Shown here: positions 26,940-37,319 of the stretch, piece by piece
Layout of the letters: each line of letters opens with the position of its first letter
Numbering within the stretch: the first letter of the stretch is position 1
Assembly: GCF_023721835.1 (NCBI RefSeq)
Contig: NZ_JAMKFE010000001.1
Coordinates: 124,001-188,000 of the forward strand
Reading direction: 5' to 3'
Source: Caldimonas mangrovi
Lineage (GTDB): Bacteria; Pseudomonadota; Gammaproteobacteria; Burkholderiales; Burkholderiaceae_C
Length of the DNA: 64,000 nt
Notes under the pieces: generated by a model
Database searches by the model: none
Seen by the model: only the letters and a program-made list of their open reading frames with translations
Told to the model about the DNA's origin: nothing
Program-made: the position numbers and the translations under genes

Positions 26940-28946
26940 TCAAAACGGCCTGCGCTGCTGCCACCACTCCAGCACCCGTTGCACCGATTCATCGATGCTG
27001 AGCGCCGAGTTGTCGAGCGACACCGCGTCTTCGGCAGGTTTCAATGGCGCCGCACTGCGGGAACGGTCCCGGGCGTCGCGCGCTTCAAGGTCCTGCAAAA
27101 GGTCGTCAATATTAGACGAAAAGCCTTTAGAAATCAATTGCTTATGCCGGCGATCCGCGCGCGTGGCGGCACTGGCCGTCAGAAAGACCTTCAAGGCCGC
27201 GTCGGGGAAGATGACCGTACCCATGTCACGGCCATCGGCCACCAGACCCGGCAGGCGACGGAAGGCGAGCTGCAGGTCGCGCAACGCGGCGCGCACGCCG
27301 GGGAGGGCGGAAATCCGCGAAGCGAGTGCGCCCACTTCCTCGCGGCGCAGCTGGCGGCTGACGTTGTCGTCGCCCAGCCAGATGGCCTCGCCATCGAATC
27401 GCAGCGGCAGCTTCGCGGCCAGGGCCGACAGCGCGGCCTCGTCATCGGCCGGGACACCCGCCTGCAGTGCGGCCAGGGCCGTGGCGCGGTACAACGCGCC
27501 GGAGTCGAGCAGGTGGTAGCCCAGCCCTCGCGCCACTTCGCTCGCCAGCGTGCCTTTGCCCGAAGCGGTGGGGCCGTCGATGGTGATGACCGGCACGTCG
27601 GCCGACTCGGCGCGAACGGCCCCGAACAGCGTTTCGAAGTAGTCCGGGAAGGTTTTCGCGACGCATTTCGGGTCGAGGATGCGCACCGGCACCGCGGGTT
27701 GCGCGCCGGCCAGCCCGTTGAAGGCCGCCAGCGAAAAGCACATCGCGACCCGGTGGTCGTCGTAGGTATGGATGGCGGCCGCGCGCCATCGCGTGAGCGG
27801 CTGCACCTCGATGAAATCAGGGCCTTCGGTGACGGTCGCGCCCAGCTTGCGCAGCTCGGCCGCCATCGCCGCGATGCGATCGGTTTCCTTCACCCGCCAG
27901 CTGGCAACGTTGCGCAGCCGGGTCGGGCCGCTGGCGTACAAGGCCATCACGGCCAGCGTCATGGCCGCGTCCGGGATATGGTTGCAGTCGAGATCCAACG
28001 GGCGCAGCGGCCAGGTGCCGCGGCTGACCTCGAGCCAGTTGGGGCCTTGCTGCACGCGCGCGCCCATCGCCTGGGCGGCCTCGACGAAGCGGATGTCGCC
28101 CTGGATCGACTCGGCACCGACGCCTTCGATGCGCAGCGGCGCCGACGCATCGGCCGCCAGGGCCCCGAGCGCGATGAAGTAGGACGCCGACGAGGCGTCG
28201 CCCTCGACGTGGATATTGCCGGGCGAACGGTAGCGGCTGTTCGCGCGGATCGTGAAGCGGCTCCAGCCGTCGCTCAGGACCGCGATCCCGAAGCGGCTCA
28301 GCAGGTTCAGCGTGATCTCGATATACGGCTTCGAGATCAATTCGCCTTCCACTTCGACGACGACGTCGCCCTGGTACGACAGCAGCGGCAGCGCCAGCAG
28401 CAACGCCGTCAGGAACTGGCTCGACACGTCGCCGCGTACCCGGATCGGCGCACTGGCTCGCGGCTCGCCGCCGGCCAGCCGCAGCGGCGGGTAGCCTTCT
28501 GCGCCCAGGTAGTCGATGCGGCAACCGATGCTGCGCAGCGCAGTCACCAGGTCGCCGATGGGGCGCTCATGCATGCGCGGCACACCGCCCAGCTCGAAAC
28601 TGCCGCCCTGCAGCCCGCTCAGCAGTGCGAGCGCCGCCGCAAGCGGGCGCATCGCCGTGCCGGCATTGCCGAGGAAGAGCTTGGCCTGCAGGGTGCTCAA
28701 ACGGCCGCCCAGGCCTGTCACACGCAGCGCCGCGCCTTCCGGCTCCACGATGCAGCCCAGTTGCTGCAGCGCAGCGATCATCACCCGCGTGTCGTCGGAG
28801 TCGAGCAGGTCGTGGATCAGCGTGCTGCCCTCGCTCAGGCCGGCCAGCAACAGCACCCGGTTGGAAATGCTCTTCGAGCCGGGCAGGCGAACGGTGCCGG
28901 CGGCCGAGCGCAGCGGCGGGAGATCGAGAAACTCGGTGGCGTACAT
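26940..28946 (-). CDS. aroA: Bifunctional EPSP synthase / cytidylate kinase (AroA-Cmk fusion)
   Basis: One 668-aa polypeptide carries two enzymes. Residues 1 to about 440 are 3-phosphoshikimate 1-carboxyvinyltransferase of the shikimate pathway: [20 protein letters not shown] near 20-40, then [14 protein letters not shown] and the EGDASSASY stretch. From about 453 a P-loop GPTASGKGT begins a complete CMP kinase with the [14 protein letters not shown] motif and a [12 protein letters not shown] lid. The reading frame is continuous with a short linker. These genes are adjacent but separate in many proteobacteria. It lies between tyrA and rpsA, matching the aroA-cmk-rpsA order of other genomes. 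Confidence 0.95.
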   Translation of the reverse strand: MYATEFLDLPPLRSAAGTVRLPGSKSISNRVLLLAGLSEGSTLIHDLLDSDDTRVMIAALQQLGCIVEPEGAALRVTGLGGRLSTLQAKLFLGNAGTAMRPLAAALALLSGLQGGSFELGGVPRMHERPIGDLVTALRSIGCRIDYLGAEGYPPLRLAGGEPRASAPIRVRGDVSSQFLTALLLALPLLSYQGDVVVEVEGELISKPYIEITLNLLSRFGIAVLSDGWSRFTIRANSRYRSPGNIHVEGDASSASYFIALGALAADASAPLRIEGVGAESIQGDIRFVEAAQAMGARVQQGPNWLEVSRGTWPLRPLDLDCNHIPDAAMTLAVMALYASGPTRLRNVASWRVKETDRIAAMAAELRKLGATVTEGPDFIEVQPLTRWRAAAIHTYDDHRVAMCFSLAAFNGLAGAQPAVPVRILDPKCVAKTFPDYFETLFGAVRAESADVPVITIDGPTASGKGTLASEVARGLGYHLLDSGALYRATALAALQAGVPADDEAALSALAAKLPLRFDGEAIWLGDDNVSRQLRREEVGALASRISALPGVRAALRDLQLAFRRLPGLVADGRDMGTVIFPDAALKVFLTASAATRADRRHKQLISKGFSSNIDDLLQDLEARDARDRSRSAAPLKPAEDAVSLDNSALSIDESVQRVLEWWQQRRPF

Positions 28947-28961
28947 GCGGGTCGGTCGGCC

Positions 28962-29846
28962 CTAGCGGCCTGAGCCGGGTTTCGGGGTGGACATTTGCCA
29001 GGTGGCGCGGGCGTCGGCGGCGCTGCGGATCAAGTCTTCCAGCGCCTCGGCGTTGCCGCTTTTCATGACGTGCTCGAGCGCGTCGAGCGTGTGCCGGAAG
29101 CGCAAGGACTGCTTCAGCACCTCTTCCTTGTTGGCGAGCAGGATGTCGCGCCAGATCGCGGGGTCGCTGGCGGCGATGCGGGTGAAGTCGCGAAAGCCCG
29201 GGCCCGCGAGCGACAGGAAGTCGCGGCCCGCCGGCTGCTTGTGCACCGAGCTGAAATACGCGAAGGCCAGCAGATGCGGCAGGTGGCTGACGGCGGCGAA
29301 GGCCGCGTCATGGTTCTCCGGCGTCATCTTCAGCACCTGGCAGCCGATGGCCGACCACACGTCGGTGGCCTTCTGCACCAGCTTGGCATCGGTCTGCGGC
29401 AGCGGGGTCAGGATGACCTGGCGGCCGGAGTACAGCAGCGGGTCGGCGTTGTCGACGCCGGCCACTTCCTTGCCGGCGATCGGGTGGGCCGGCACGAAGG
29501 ATTCGACGCGTTCCTTCAGCACCCGGCGCCCGGCGTCGACCACGTCGCGCTTGGTCGAGCCGACGTCCATCAGCAGCAGGCCCGGTTCGACCAGATGACG
29601 GATCGCCTTGAAAGTGGCTTCCGAGGCGGCCACCGGCACCGCCAGCAGCACGATGTCGGACCCCGAGACGGCCAGCAGCGCCGACTCGGCCGCGATGTCG
29701 ATCACGCCGAGCCGCTTGGCCTTGTCGGTGGTGGAAGGCGACTTGCTGTAGCCGATGACCCGCTTGACCAACCCGGCGCGCTTGAGGGCCAGTGCAAACG
29801 AGCCCCCCATCAGGCCGCAGCCGATCACGCCCAGTTGATTGAACAT
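28962..29846 (-). CDS. tyrA: Prephenate dehydrogenase
   Basis: NAD(P)-dependent enzyme converting prephenate to 4-hydroxyphenylpyruvate in tyrosine synthesis; 294 aa without a chorismate mutase or ACT domain. The Rossmann motif GVIGCGLMGGSFALAL occupies residues 6-21. The active-site region PAHPIAGKE is near 123-131, and SHLPHLLAF follows. It lies 17 nt after pheA and 15 nt before aroA-cmk, so it is part of the serC-pheA-tyrA-aroA-cmk run. No separate cyclohexadienyl specificity can be inferred. Confidence 0.94.
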   Translation of the reverse strand: MFNQLGVIGCGLMGGSFALALKRAGLVKRVIGYSKSPSTTDKAKRLGVIDIAAESALLAVSGSDIVLLAVPVAASEATFKAIRHLVEPGLLLMDVGSTKRDVVDAGRRVLKERVESFVPAHPIAGKEVAGVDNADPLLYSGRQVILTPLPQTDAKLVQKATDVWSAIGCQVLKMTPENHDAAFAAVSHLPHLLAFAYFSSVHKQPAGRDFLSLAGPGFRDFTRIAASDPAIWRDILLANKEEVLKQSLRFRHTLDALEHVMKSGNAEALEDLIRSAADARATWQMSTPKPGSGR

Positions 29847-29863
29847 CTGCAAGGCTCCGCGGC

Positions 29864-30967
29864 TCAGTGGACGTCGATCGGGTAGGTCCCGAGCAGCTTG
29901 AAATAGGCACAGACTCCGCGCAGCTCCTTCAGTGCGGCGGCGACCTTCGGCTCGTCGGGGTGGCCCTGCAGATCGATGTAGAAGTAGTACTCCCACTGAC
30001 CCGAGCGCGCCGGGCGCGACTCGAAGCGGCTCATCGAGACGCCGTGCTGCTTCAGCGGCACCAGCATGTCGTGCACGGCGCCCGGGCGGTTGACGACCGA
30101 CACCACCAGGCTGGTGCAGTCGTGCCCCGAAGCCTGAGGTTGCGGATGGCGCTCGGGGTGCGTGACGATGGCGAAGCGCGTGCGGTTGTGCGGGTCGTCC
30201 TGGATGGCCGGGGCAATCACGTGCAGGCCGTATTCGCTGGCCGCGCGCTCACTGGCGATACCGGCGAGCTTCGGGTTCTCGCTCGCCAGCCGCGCGCCTT
30301 CGGCATTGCTCGATACCGGCCGGCGCTCGACGTTGGGCAGGTGGTTGCTCAGCCACATGTGACACTGCGCCAGCGCCTGCGGGTGTGCGCAGACCGCCTC
30401 GATGTCGTCCAGCGTGTTCTCGCGGCGCAGCAGGTTGTGGCGCACGAACAGGCTGGTCTCGCCGATGATGAACAGCGGTGTCGTCAGGAACAGGTCGAGC
30501 GAGCGGGCGACGACGCCCTCGGTCGAGTTCTCGACCGGCACCACGCCGAAGTCCGCGGCGCCCGCGCTGGTCGTGCGGAACACCTCGTCGATGCTCGCGC
30601 ACGGCACCTTGACGATCGAAGAACCGAAGAAGCCCAGTGCGGCGAGCTCGCTGAAGGTGCCGGCCGGGCCCAGGTAGGCGACGCGAGTCGGCGTCTCGAG
30701 CGCGCGGCAGGCTGACATGATCTCGCGCCAGATCGGCGCGACGTTCTCGTTTTTCAGCGGGCCCAGGTTGACCGATTTCAGGCCGTCGATCACCTGCGCT
30801 TCACGCTCGGGGCGGAACACCACCGAGCCTTCCTTCTTCTTCAGCTCGCCGACGGCCTGCGCGAGTGCCGCTCGGTGGTTCAGCAGCGACAGCAGGTCAC
30901 GGTCGACCGAGTCGATCCGAGCGCGCAGCGTCTGCAGATCGGGGTGGGTGGGGTGTTCGTCAGCCAT
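29864..30967 (-). CDS. pheA: Bifunctional chorismate mutase / prephenate dehydratase (P-protein)
   Basis: Catalyses chorismate to prephenate to phenylpyruvate; 367 aa. The N-terminal AroQ chorismate mutase (about 8-95) contains [20 protein letters not shown]. The dehydratase domain begins [15 protein letters not shown] (about 104) and contains the [10 protein letters not shown] motif. The C-terminal ACT domain has the Phe-binding ESRP motif, so feedback inhibition by phenylalanine is expected. The ATG at 30967 overlaps the end of serC by 8 nt. Confidence 0.96.
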   Translation of the reverse strand: MADEHPTHPDLQTLRARIDSVDRDLLSLLNHRAALAQAVGELKKKEGSVVFRPEREAQVIDGLKSVNLGPLKNENVAPIWREIMSACRALETPTRVAYLGPAGTFSELAALGFFGSSIVKVPCASIDEVFRTTSAGAADFGVVPVENSTEGVVARSLDLFLTTPLFIIGETSLFVRHNLLRRENTLDDIEAVCAHPQALAQCHMWLSNHLPNVERRPVSSNAEGARLASENPKLAGIASERAASEYGLHVIAPAIQDDPHNRTRFAIVTHPERHPQPQASGHDCTSLVVSVVNRPGAVHDMLVPLKQHGVSMSRFESRPARSGQWEYYFYIDLQGHPDEPKVAAALKELRGVCAYFKLLGTYPIDVH

Positions 30968-32045
30968 GGCGAGCTGCAAATTCTCGCATGTAGCCCACCA
31001 GTGCCTGCACCCCGGCGAGCGGCATCGCGTTGTAGATGCTGGCACGCATGCCGCCGACGCTCTTGTGCCCCTTCAGTTGCAGCAGGCCGCGGTCGCGCGC
31101 GCCGGCGAGGAAACTGTCGTTCAATGCGTCGTCGGGCAGGAAGAACGGCACGTTCATGCGTGAGCGGCAGCGCTTGTCGACCTTGTTGACGTAGTAGCCG
31201 GACGTGTCGATGTAGTCGTACAGCAGGCCGGCCTTCTCGATGCTGCGCGCTTCCATGCCCGCCACGCCACCCTGGCGCTTGAGCCATTGGAACACCAGTC
31301 CCGCCATGTAGATGGCGTAAGTCGGCGGCGTGTTGTACATCGAATGGTTCTCGGCGACGGTTTTGTAGTCGAAGGCCGACGGGCAGACGCCCAGCGCATG
31401 ACCGACCAGGTCCTCGCGCACGAACACCAGCGTCAAGCCTGCAGGGCCGATGTTCTTCTGCGCGCCGGCGAAGGCGAGCCCGACGCGCGACCAATCGATC
31501 GGTCGCGAAGCGATGTGCGAGGAGCAATCAATCACCAGCGGTGCGTCGCTGCCGAGCGCTTTGAGGTCCGGCAGTTCCTGGAACTCGACCCCGTGGATGG
31601 TCTCGTTGGTACACACGTGCACATAGGCCGCGTTGCCGTTCAATTGCCAGCGGTCCGGCATGCCGGTGTGACCGTCTGCCTCGTTGCTGGCCGCCAGGTG
31701 TGCGTTGCAATAGCGGCGCGCCTCCTTGAACGACTTGGCGGACCAGCTGCCGGTGACGACGAAGTCGACATTCCCGCCGCGCGAGAGATTCAGCGGCACG
31801 ATGGCGTTCTCGGCGAGCCCACCGCCTTGCATGAACAGCACGTGAAAATGCGACGGCACCGCCAGCAGCTCGCGCAGGTCGGTTTCCGCCTGGTCGCGGA
31901 TCGACATGAATTCGCGGCCGCGGTGGCTCATCTCCATCACGCTCATGCCGCTGCCGTGCCAGTCGAGCATCTCGGCGGCGGCTTGTTCCAGCACCTCCTG
32001 CGGCAGGGCCGCCGGGCCGGCGGAGAAGTTGTAGGGACGGGTCAT
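30960..32045 (-). CDS. serC: 3-phosphoserine / phosphohydroxythreonine transaminase
   Basis: PLP enzyme of serine synthesis, and of pyridoxal phosphate synthesis in organisms using the DXP route; 361 aa. The N-terminus [21 protein letters not shown] is typical, the phosphate-binding [14 protein letters not shown] follows near 75, and the PLP-binding lysine lies in [13 protein letters not shown] near 196. It heads the aromatic/serine cluster, overlapping pheA by 8 nt. serC beside pheA is a common proteobacterial arrangement. The DUF2059 gene lies 7 nt upstream on the same strand. Confidence 0.96.
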   Translation of the reverse strand: MTRPYNFSAGPAALPQEVLEQAAAEMLDWHGSGMSVMEMSHRGREFMSIRDQAETDLRELLAVPSHFHVLFMQGGGLAENAIVPLNLSRGGNVDFVVTGSWSAKSFKEARRYCNAHLAASNEADGHTGMPDRWQLNGNAAYVHVCTNETIHGVEFQELPDLKALGSDAPLVIDCSSHIASRPIDWSRVGLAFAGAQKNIGPAGLTLVFVREDLVGHALGVCPSAFDYKTVAENHSMYNTPPTYAIYMAGLVFQWLKRQGGVAGMEARSIEKAGLLYDYIDTSGYYVNKVDKRCRSRMNVPFFLPDDALNDSFLAGARDRGLLQLKGHKSVGGMRASIYNAMPLAGVQALVGYMREFAARHG

Positions 32046-32052
32046 CGGGCGG

Positions 32053-32640
32053 TTACTTCTTGGGCAGCGAAACGGGGGCGGAGCCTGCCGGGGCGGCAGG
32101 AAGCGGCGGCAGGCCCAGACGCTTGCGGATGGTCTGCTGCAACTGCTTCAGCTTCGGCTCGACCGAGGAGCGGGTGTCGTCCACCAAGGCCTGCGCCAGC
32201 GTGCTTTCGAGTTCGGGCACCACCTGCTGGTACTTCTTGCTGACCGGCGATTCCAGCCAGGCGATCACCTGCTTCAACTCGTCCTCGGTGAACTTCTCTT
32301 CCAGCACCGGCCCGAGCTTGACCGGTGCAAGCGCCACCGCGCGTTTCTGCACGGTCGGCACAACGTCGTCAGCGTACTTCTTCAGGTCGCCTTCGATGGT
32401 TTTCGCGACTTCCTGGCGCTTGTCGGCCGGCACCTGCGTCTGCAGCACCTGGGCGGCGTCCTGCATCAGCGCGATGGCGGGGCGCTGCGCCACGGTGCGC
32501 GCGATCGATTCGATGCCCGGCTGCTGCAGTTGCAGCAGCTTCTGCACCAGCTCCTTCTTCGACTGGGCCGTGGCGGACAGCGAGACGGACAGCGCGGCCA
32601 GGGCCAGCAGTGGTGCAGCGAGGAGACGGAGGCTAGGCAT
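32053..32640 (-). CDS. DUF2059 family secreted protein
   Basis: Protein of 195 aa and unknown function. A signal peptide ([26 protein letters not shown]) is followed by a helical, charged domain with the DUF2059 hallmark [23 protein letters not shown] (about 115-138) and a Pro-rich tail. Likely periplasmic. Members are often found between gyrA and serC in Burkholderiales. It is separated from gyrA by about 95 nt and from serC by 7 nt. Confidence 0.85.
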   Translation of the reverse strand: MPSLRLLAAPLLALAALSVSLSATAQSKKELVQKLLQLQQPGIESIARTVAQRPAIALMQDAAQVLQTQVPADKRQEVAKTIEGDLKKYADDVVPTVQKRAVALAPVKLGPVLEEKFTEDELKQVIAWLESPVSKKYQQVVPELESTLAQALVDDTRSSVEPKLKQLQQTIRKRLGLPPLPAAPAGSAPVSLPKK

Positions 32641-32735
32641 GAGGGCTTTCGGTCATTGCGGCAGCCGAAGCCGCCGAAAAGGGCTGTGCCGATGGACGCA
32701 GCCCCCGGGTTGGGATGGCGCGGCGAGCCGCGCGC

Positions 32736-35375
32736 TCACTCTTCGGCCGGCGTGTCGCTGGCGGCTTCGCCACCCTCGTCGGCCTCGACCGCGGCGGCGT
32801 CGTTCTCGACGATGCGCTGCAGGCCGCTCAGCTTGGAGCCGCCGTCCAGCGAAATCAAGGTCACGCCCTGCGTCGCGCGGCCGAGTTCGCGGATCTCCGA
32901 GACCCGGGTGCGCACCAGCACGCCCTTGTCGGTGATCAGCATGATCTCGTCCTCGGGACGCACCAGCGTGGCCGCAACCACCTTGCCGTTGCGCTCCGAC
33001 TGCTGGATCGCGATCATGCCCTTGGTCCCACGGCCGTGGCGGGTGTACTCAATGATGCTGGTGCGCTTGCCGTAGCCGTTCTCGGTGGCGGTCAGCACGC
33101 TTTGCGTTTCGTCCTCGGCCACCAGCATGGCGATCACGCTCTGGCCGTCCTCGAGCGTCATGCCCTTCACGCCGCGAGCGTTGCGACCCATCGGACGCAC
33201 GTCGTTCTCGTCGAAACGCACCGCCTTGCCGCCGTCAGAGAACAGCATCACGTCGTGCTTGCCGTCGGTCAGCGCGGCACCGATCAGGTAGTCACCCGCG
33301 TCGAGGTCGACTGCGATGATGCCGGCCTTGCGAGGGTTGCTGAACTCGTCCAGTGCGGTCTTCTTCACCGTGCCCTGCGCGGTGCACATGAACACGTAGT
33401 GGTCCTCGGGGAAGCTGCGGAATTCGCCGGTCAGCGGCAGCACGACGTTGATTTTCTCGCCTTGCTGCAGCGGGAACATGTTGACGATCGGCTTGCCGCG
33501 CGAGTTGCGCGAGCCCTGCGGCACTTCCCAGACCTTCAGCCAGTACACGCGGCCGCGGTTGCTGAAGCACAGGATGTAGTCGTGCGTGTTGGCGATGAAG
33601 AGTTCGTCGATCCAGTCGTCTTCCTTCGTCGCGGTCGCCTGCTTGCCGCGCCCGCCGCGGCGCTGTGCGCGATATTCGGTCAGCGGCTGGCTCTTGATGT
33701 AGCCGGTGTGGCTCAGCGTGACGACCATGTCGGTCGGTGCGATCAGGTCTTCGGTGTCGAGTTCCTGTGCGTTGTGCTCGATCACGCTGCGGCGTGCGCC
33801 GACCTTGGTCTGGCCGAACTCCTGCTTCACTGCGGTCAGCTCTTCGCTGATGATGAAGGTCACGCGCTCGGGCTTGGCCAGGATGTCGAGCAGGTCGGCG
33901 ATCTGCGCCATCACGTCCTTGTACTCGCCGATGATCTTGTCCTGCTCCAGACCGGTCAGGCGCTGCAGGCGCATCTGCAGGATCTCGCTGGCCTGATCGT
34001 CCGACAGGCGGTACAGCCCGTCGGATTGCAGGCCGTAGTTCGCCGGCAGTCCTTCAGGTCGGTAAGCCGCCCGGCCGCCCGGCGTGTCGCCCTCGGCGCG
34101 CGCGAGCATTTCTCGCACCAGCGACGAATCCCACGACTTGTTCATCAGCTCCTGCTTCGCTACCGGCGGGGTCGGCGAATTCTTGATGATCTGAATGAAC
34201 TCATCGATATTGGCCAGCGCCACAGCCAGGCCTTCCAGCACGTGGCCGCGCTCGCGCGCACGGCGCAGCTCGTACACCGTGCGGCGGGTGACGACCTCGC
34301 GCCGGTGCTCGAGAAAGATCTCCAGCAGGTCCTTCAGGTTGCACAGCTTGGGCTGGCCGTCGATCAGCGCGACCATGTTGATGCCGAAGGTGTCCTGCAG
34401 CTGCGTCTGCTTGTACAGATTGTTGAGCACCACCTCGGGCACTTCGCCGCGCTTAAGCTCGATCACCACCCGCATGCCCGACTTGTCGGACTCGTCCTGG
34501 ATGTGGCTGATGCCCTCGATCTTCTTCTCGTTGACGAGCTCGGCGATCCGCTCCAGCAGGTTCTTCTTGTTCACCTGGTAGGGAATCTCGTCGACGATGA
34601 TGGCCTGGCGCTGGCCGCGATCGATGTCCTCGAAGTGACATTTCGCGCGCATCACGACGCGGCCGCGTCCGGTGCGGTAGCCGTCGCGCACGCCCGACAG
34701 GCCATAGATGATGCCGGCGGTCGGGAAGTCGGGCGCCGGGATGATCTCCATCAGCTCCTCGATCGAGGCTTGGCCGTTCTTCAGCAGGTGCAGGCACGCA
34801 TCGACCACCTCGTTGAGGTTGTGCGGCGGAATGTTGGTGGCCATGCCCACCGCGATGCCGGCCGAGCCGTTGACCAGCAGGTTCGGCAGCCGCGTCGGCA
34901 GCACCAGCGGCTCTTTTTCGGAGCCGTCGTAGTTGGGGCCGAAATCGACGGTTTCCTTGTCGATGTCGGCGAGCATCTCGTGTGCGATCTTCGCCAGACG
35001 GATCTCGGTGTAGCGCATCGCTGCGGCGTTGTCGCCGTCGACCGAACCGAAGTTGCCCTGGCCATCGACCAGCATGTGTCGCAGCGAGAAGTCCTGCGCC
35101 ATGCGAACGATCGTGTCGTAGACCGCCGAGTCGCCGTGCGGGTGGTATTTACCGATCACGTCACCGACGATACGGGCCGACTTCTTGTAGGGCCGGTTCC
35201 AGTCGTTGTTCAGCTCATGCATCGCGAACAGCACGCGCCGGTGCACCGGCTTCAGCCCGTCGCGGGCATCGGGAAGGGCGCGGCCCACGATCACGCTCAT
35301 CGCGTAATCGAGATACGAACGCCGCATCTCTTCTTCTAGGCTGATGGGAAGGGTTTCTTTGGCGAACTGAGTCAT
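32736..35375 (-). CDS. gyrA: DNA gyrase subunit A
   Basis: Type II topoisomerase subunit that cleaves and rejoins DNA; 879 aa. Catalytic Tyr122 lies in [10 protein letters not shown]. The quinolone-resistance region keeps Ser83 and Asp87 (GDSAVYDTI), the susceptible residues. The C-terminal beta-pinwheel carries the GyrA-box QRRGGRGKQ that separates gyrase from topoisomerase IV, and the tail is acidic. The ATG at 35375 starts [17 protein letters not shown], the conserved N-terminus. A TAGAAT on this strand at 35463-35458 may be its -10. It is divergent from ompA over 290 bp. Confidence 0.97.
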   Translation of the reverse strand: MTQFAKETLPISLEEEMRRSYLDYAMSVIVGRALPDARDGLKPVHRRVLFAMHELNNDWNRPYKKSARIVGDVIGKYHPHGDSAVYDTIVRMAQDFSLRHMLVDGQGNFGSVDGDNAAAMRYTEIRLAKIAHEMLADIDKETVDFGPNYDGSEKEPLVLPTRLPNLLVNGSAGIAVGMATNIPPHNLNEVVDACLHLLKNGQASIEELMEIIPAPDFPTAGIIYGLSGVRDGYRTGRGRVVMRAKCHFEDIDRGQRQAIIVDEIPYQVNKKNLLERIAELVNEKKIEGISHIQDESDKSGMRVVIELKRGEVPEVVLNNLYKQTQLQDTFGINMVALIDGQPKLCNLKDLLEIFLEHRREVVTRRTVYELRRARERGHVLEGLAVALANIDEFIQIIKNSPTPPVAKQELMNKSWDSSLVREMLARAEGDTPGGRAAYRPEGLPANYGLQSDGLYRLSDDQASEILQMRLQRLTGLEQDKIIGEYKDVMAQIADLLDILAKPERVTFIISEELTAVKQEFGQTKVGARRSVIEHNAQELDTEDLIAPTDMVVTLSHTGYIKSQPLTEYRAQRRGGRGKQATATKEDDWIDELFIANTHDYILCFSNRGRVYWLKVWEVPQGSRNSRGKPIVNMFPLQQGEKINVVLPLTGEFRSFPEDHYVFMCTAQGTVKKTALDEFSNPRKAGIIAVDLDAGDYLIGAALTDGKHDVMLFSDGGKAVRFDENDVRPMGRNARGVKGMTLEDGQSVIAMLVAEDETQSVLTATENGYGKRTSIIEYTRHGRGTKGMIAIQQSERNGKVVAATLVRPEDEIMLITDKGVLVRTRVSEIRELGRATQGVTLISLDGGSKLSGLQRIVENDAAAVEADEGGEAASDTPAEE

Positions 35376-35529
35376 GCGGTCCCTGGAAACGGCGGCGCAG
35401 GCAAGTGACGGGCGCGCTGAGCGCGCGGGAGTCGGCGCAGCGCGCCGAGAAAACGAGATTCTAAAGGGCGGTGGTTGTCGCAGCAGCGCAACATGCGTCG
35501 AGCCGGTGCGCCCCCCTATAGACAAAAAC

Positions 35530-35557
35530 TTGTCCATGTGACGCGCTATGGCAGAAT
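35530..35557 (+). promoter_or_regulatory. Putative promoter of ompA
   Basis: TTGTCC (35530-35535) and CAGAAT (35552-35557) are separated by 16 bp. This gives a leader of about 100 nt ending in AGAGGAGA just before the ompA ATG. It lies in the 290-bp divergent gap shared with gyrA, in which nothing else was recognised. Confidence 0.4.
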
Positions 35558-35665
35558 CGTTCGGTCGGTAGCGGAACGCGCGCGTAACCGCGTGTTTCCT
35601 TGTTCCGTCCTTTTTTTTTGGACGTCTTACGCAGTCGTTCTGCGGCTTTTCTTGAGAGGAGAAAC

Positions 35666-36325
35666 ATGAACAAACTCAACAAGGTGGCGATGCTGTTTGC
35701 CTCGGCCGCGTTGGCTTCTGGCGCGATGGCTCAGTCCGTCGACAACTGGCGCAACGTCGATGGCAACGTGTGGAAGAACGGCACCAACGAGCTGTGCTGG
35801 CGCGATGCCACCTGGACGCCGGCTTCGGCTGACCAGCGCTGCGACGGCGCGCTGAAGCCCGCGGCTGCTCCGGCCCCGGCTGCCCCGGCGCCTGCTCCGG
35901 CCCCGGCTGCTGCGCCGACCCCGGCTCCCGTGCCTGCTCCGGCACCCGCTCCTGCTGCTCCGACCAGCGAGAAGGTGACCTTCGCCGCCGACGCGTTCTT
36001 CGACTTCGACAAGGCCGTGCTCAAGCCCGAAGGCCGCGCGAAGCTCGACGATCTCGCCAGCAAGATGGACGGCATCAACCTTGAAGTCGTGATCGCCGTG
36101 GGCCACACCGACGCCGTCGGCGCCGATGCCTACAACCAGAAGCTGTCGGTGCGCCGCTCGGAAGCCGTCAAGGCCTATCTGGTCAGCAAGGGCATCGAGA
36201 AGAACCGCGTCTACACCGAAGGCAAGGGCGAGAAGCAGCCTGTTGCCGATAACTCGACCCGCGAAGGTCGCGCGAAGAACCGTCGCGTCGAGATCGAAGT
36301 GGTGGGCACCCGCACCCGCCGCTGA
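35666..36325 (+). CDS. OmpA-family outer-membrane/peptidoglycan-binding protein
   Basis: Envelope protein of 219 aa. A signal peptide ([23 protein letters not shown]) is followed by a short N-terminal region with two Cys and a [17 protein letters not shown] motif. A low-complexity Pro/Ala linker runs from about 66 to 100. The OmpA C-terminal domain binds peptidoglycan: [13 protein letters not shown], then the [20 protein letters not shown] motif and NRRVEIEV. It lacks the eight-strand beta-barrel, so it is probably a lipid-independent wall tether. The ribosome site AGAGGAGA precedes the ATG. A strong terminator follows. Confidence 0.93.
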   Translation: MNKLNKVAMLFASAALASGAMAQSVDNWRNVDGNVWKNGTNELCWRDATWTPASADQRCDGALKPAAAPAPAAPAPAPAPAAAPTPAPVPAPAPAPAAPTSEKVTFAADAFFDFDKAVLKPEGRAKLDDLASKMDGINLEVVIAVGHTDAVGADAYNQKLSVRRSEAVKAYLVSKGIEKNRVYTEGKGEKQPVADNSTREGRAKNRRVEIEVVGTRTRR

Positions 36326-36346
36326 AGCCTCTCCCGACTCAAGAAG

Positions 36347-36372
36347 AACCCCGCCTCGGCGGGGTTTTTTTT
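36347..36372 (+). terminator. Rho-independent terminator after ompA
   Basis: AACCCCGCC pairs with GGCGGGGTT around a tiny loop and is followed by eight T residues. The rest of the gap to ubiG (about 240 bp) holds nothing else recognised except the -10-like element next to ubiG. Confidence 0.93.
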
Positions 36373-36597
36373 GACCACTTCCTACGGCCTTTGGCCGCCT
36401 CCTCGAGGGGCAACACCAGCGGACCGGCAAAACCGGATCCGCGGTGTTCGCTGGGCCGGCACAAGCCGTGCGCGAGCGCTGCTATTTAGTCGAATGAACT
36501 GAAGCGCTCGACAAGGAGGGGGGCTCGACAGGTCTCTCGGCAGATCGGCGAGCGGTCCTCGCGCGTGTGACGGGCTGCCGCGAGAGGGGGTTGCGTG

Positions 36598-36603
36598 CAC
36601 AAT
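36598..36603 (+). promoter_or_regulatory. -10-like hexamer adjoining ubiG start (leaderless pattern)
   Basis: CACAAT ends 8 nt before the ubiG ATG at 36612. No ribosome-binding site lies in GCAAGCCC. Confidence 0.35.
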
Positions 36604-36611
36604 GCAAGCCC

Positions 36612-37319
36612 ATGACAGAAACCCTCAACGCCGATCCGCAGGAGTTGGCGAAATTCAGCCAGCTGGCCCACCGGTGGTGGGATCCCGAGAGCGAGTTCAA
36701 GCCGCTGCATCAGATCAACCCGCTGCGGCTGGAGTGGATCGACCGTCACGCACGCTTGCAGGGCAAGCGCGTGGTCGACATCGGTTGCGGCGGCGGCATC
36801 CTGGCCGACTCGATGGCGCGCAAGGGTGCCCAGGTGCTCGGCATCGACCTGGCGGGCAAGGCGCTGAAGGTGGCGCAGCTGCATGCCATGGAGGCCCAGA
36901 CGCCTGGCGTCGAATACCGCGAGGTTGCTGTCGAGGCGCTGAGCACCGAACAGCCCGCGGGCTTCGATGTCGTGACCTGCATGGAGATGCTCGAGCACGT
37001 GCCCGATCCGTCGTCGGTCGTGCGTGCGGCAGCCACCCTCGCGAAGCCGGGTGGCTGGATCTTCTTCTCGACGCTGAACCGCAACCCGAAGTCCTTCCTG
37101 TTCGCGATTGTCGGCGCCGAGTACCTGCTGCAACTGCTGCCCAAAGGCACGCATGAGTACGCCAAGTTCATCCGCCCCAGCGAGCTGGCGCGCTGGTGTC
37201 GCGAGGCGCAGCTTGACCTGGTCGAGACCCGCGGCATGGAATACAACCCGCTGACACAGCGCTACTGGCTGTCCGGCGACACGAGCGTGAACTATCTGCT
37301 GGCCTGCCGCAAACCATGA
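36612..37319 (+). CDS. ubiG: Ubiquinone biosynthesis O-methyltransferase
   Basis: SAM-dependent O-methylase acting at two steps of ubiquinone synthesis; 235 aa. Characteristic segments are [19 protein letters not shown] (about 14-32), the SAM-binding motif [13 protein letters not shown] (about 53-65) and [12 protein letters not shown] (about 122-133). The ATG at 36612 gives the family start; an in-frame upstream start is poorly conserved. The stop overlaps the gph start by 4 nt, indicating coupled translation, a usual pairing in betaproteobacteria. Confidence 0.96.
   Translation: MTETLNADPQELAKFSQLAHRWWDPESEFKPLHQINPLRLEWIDRHARLQGKRVVDIGCGGGILADSMARKGAQVLGIDLAGKALKVAQLHAMEAQTPGVEYREVAVEALSTEQPAGFDVVTCMEMLEHVPDPSSVVRAAATLAKPGGWIFFSTLNRNPKSFLFAIVGAEYLLQLLPKGTHEYAKFIRPSELARWCREAQLDLVETRGMEYNPLTQRYWLSGDTSVNYLLACRKP

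Noticed and set aside
32715-35339. Long open frame antisense to gyrA
   Set aside because: Same cause: a shadow of gyrA codon bias, with no domain features.
35863-35965. GC-rich repeat in ompA that looked like a tandem repeat or recombination site
   Set aside because: It is the Pro/Ala linker coded by CCG/GCT/GCC triplets, common in OmpA-type proteins.
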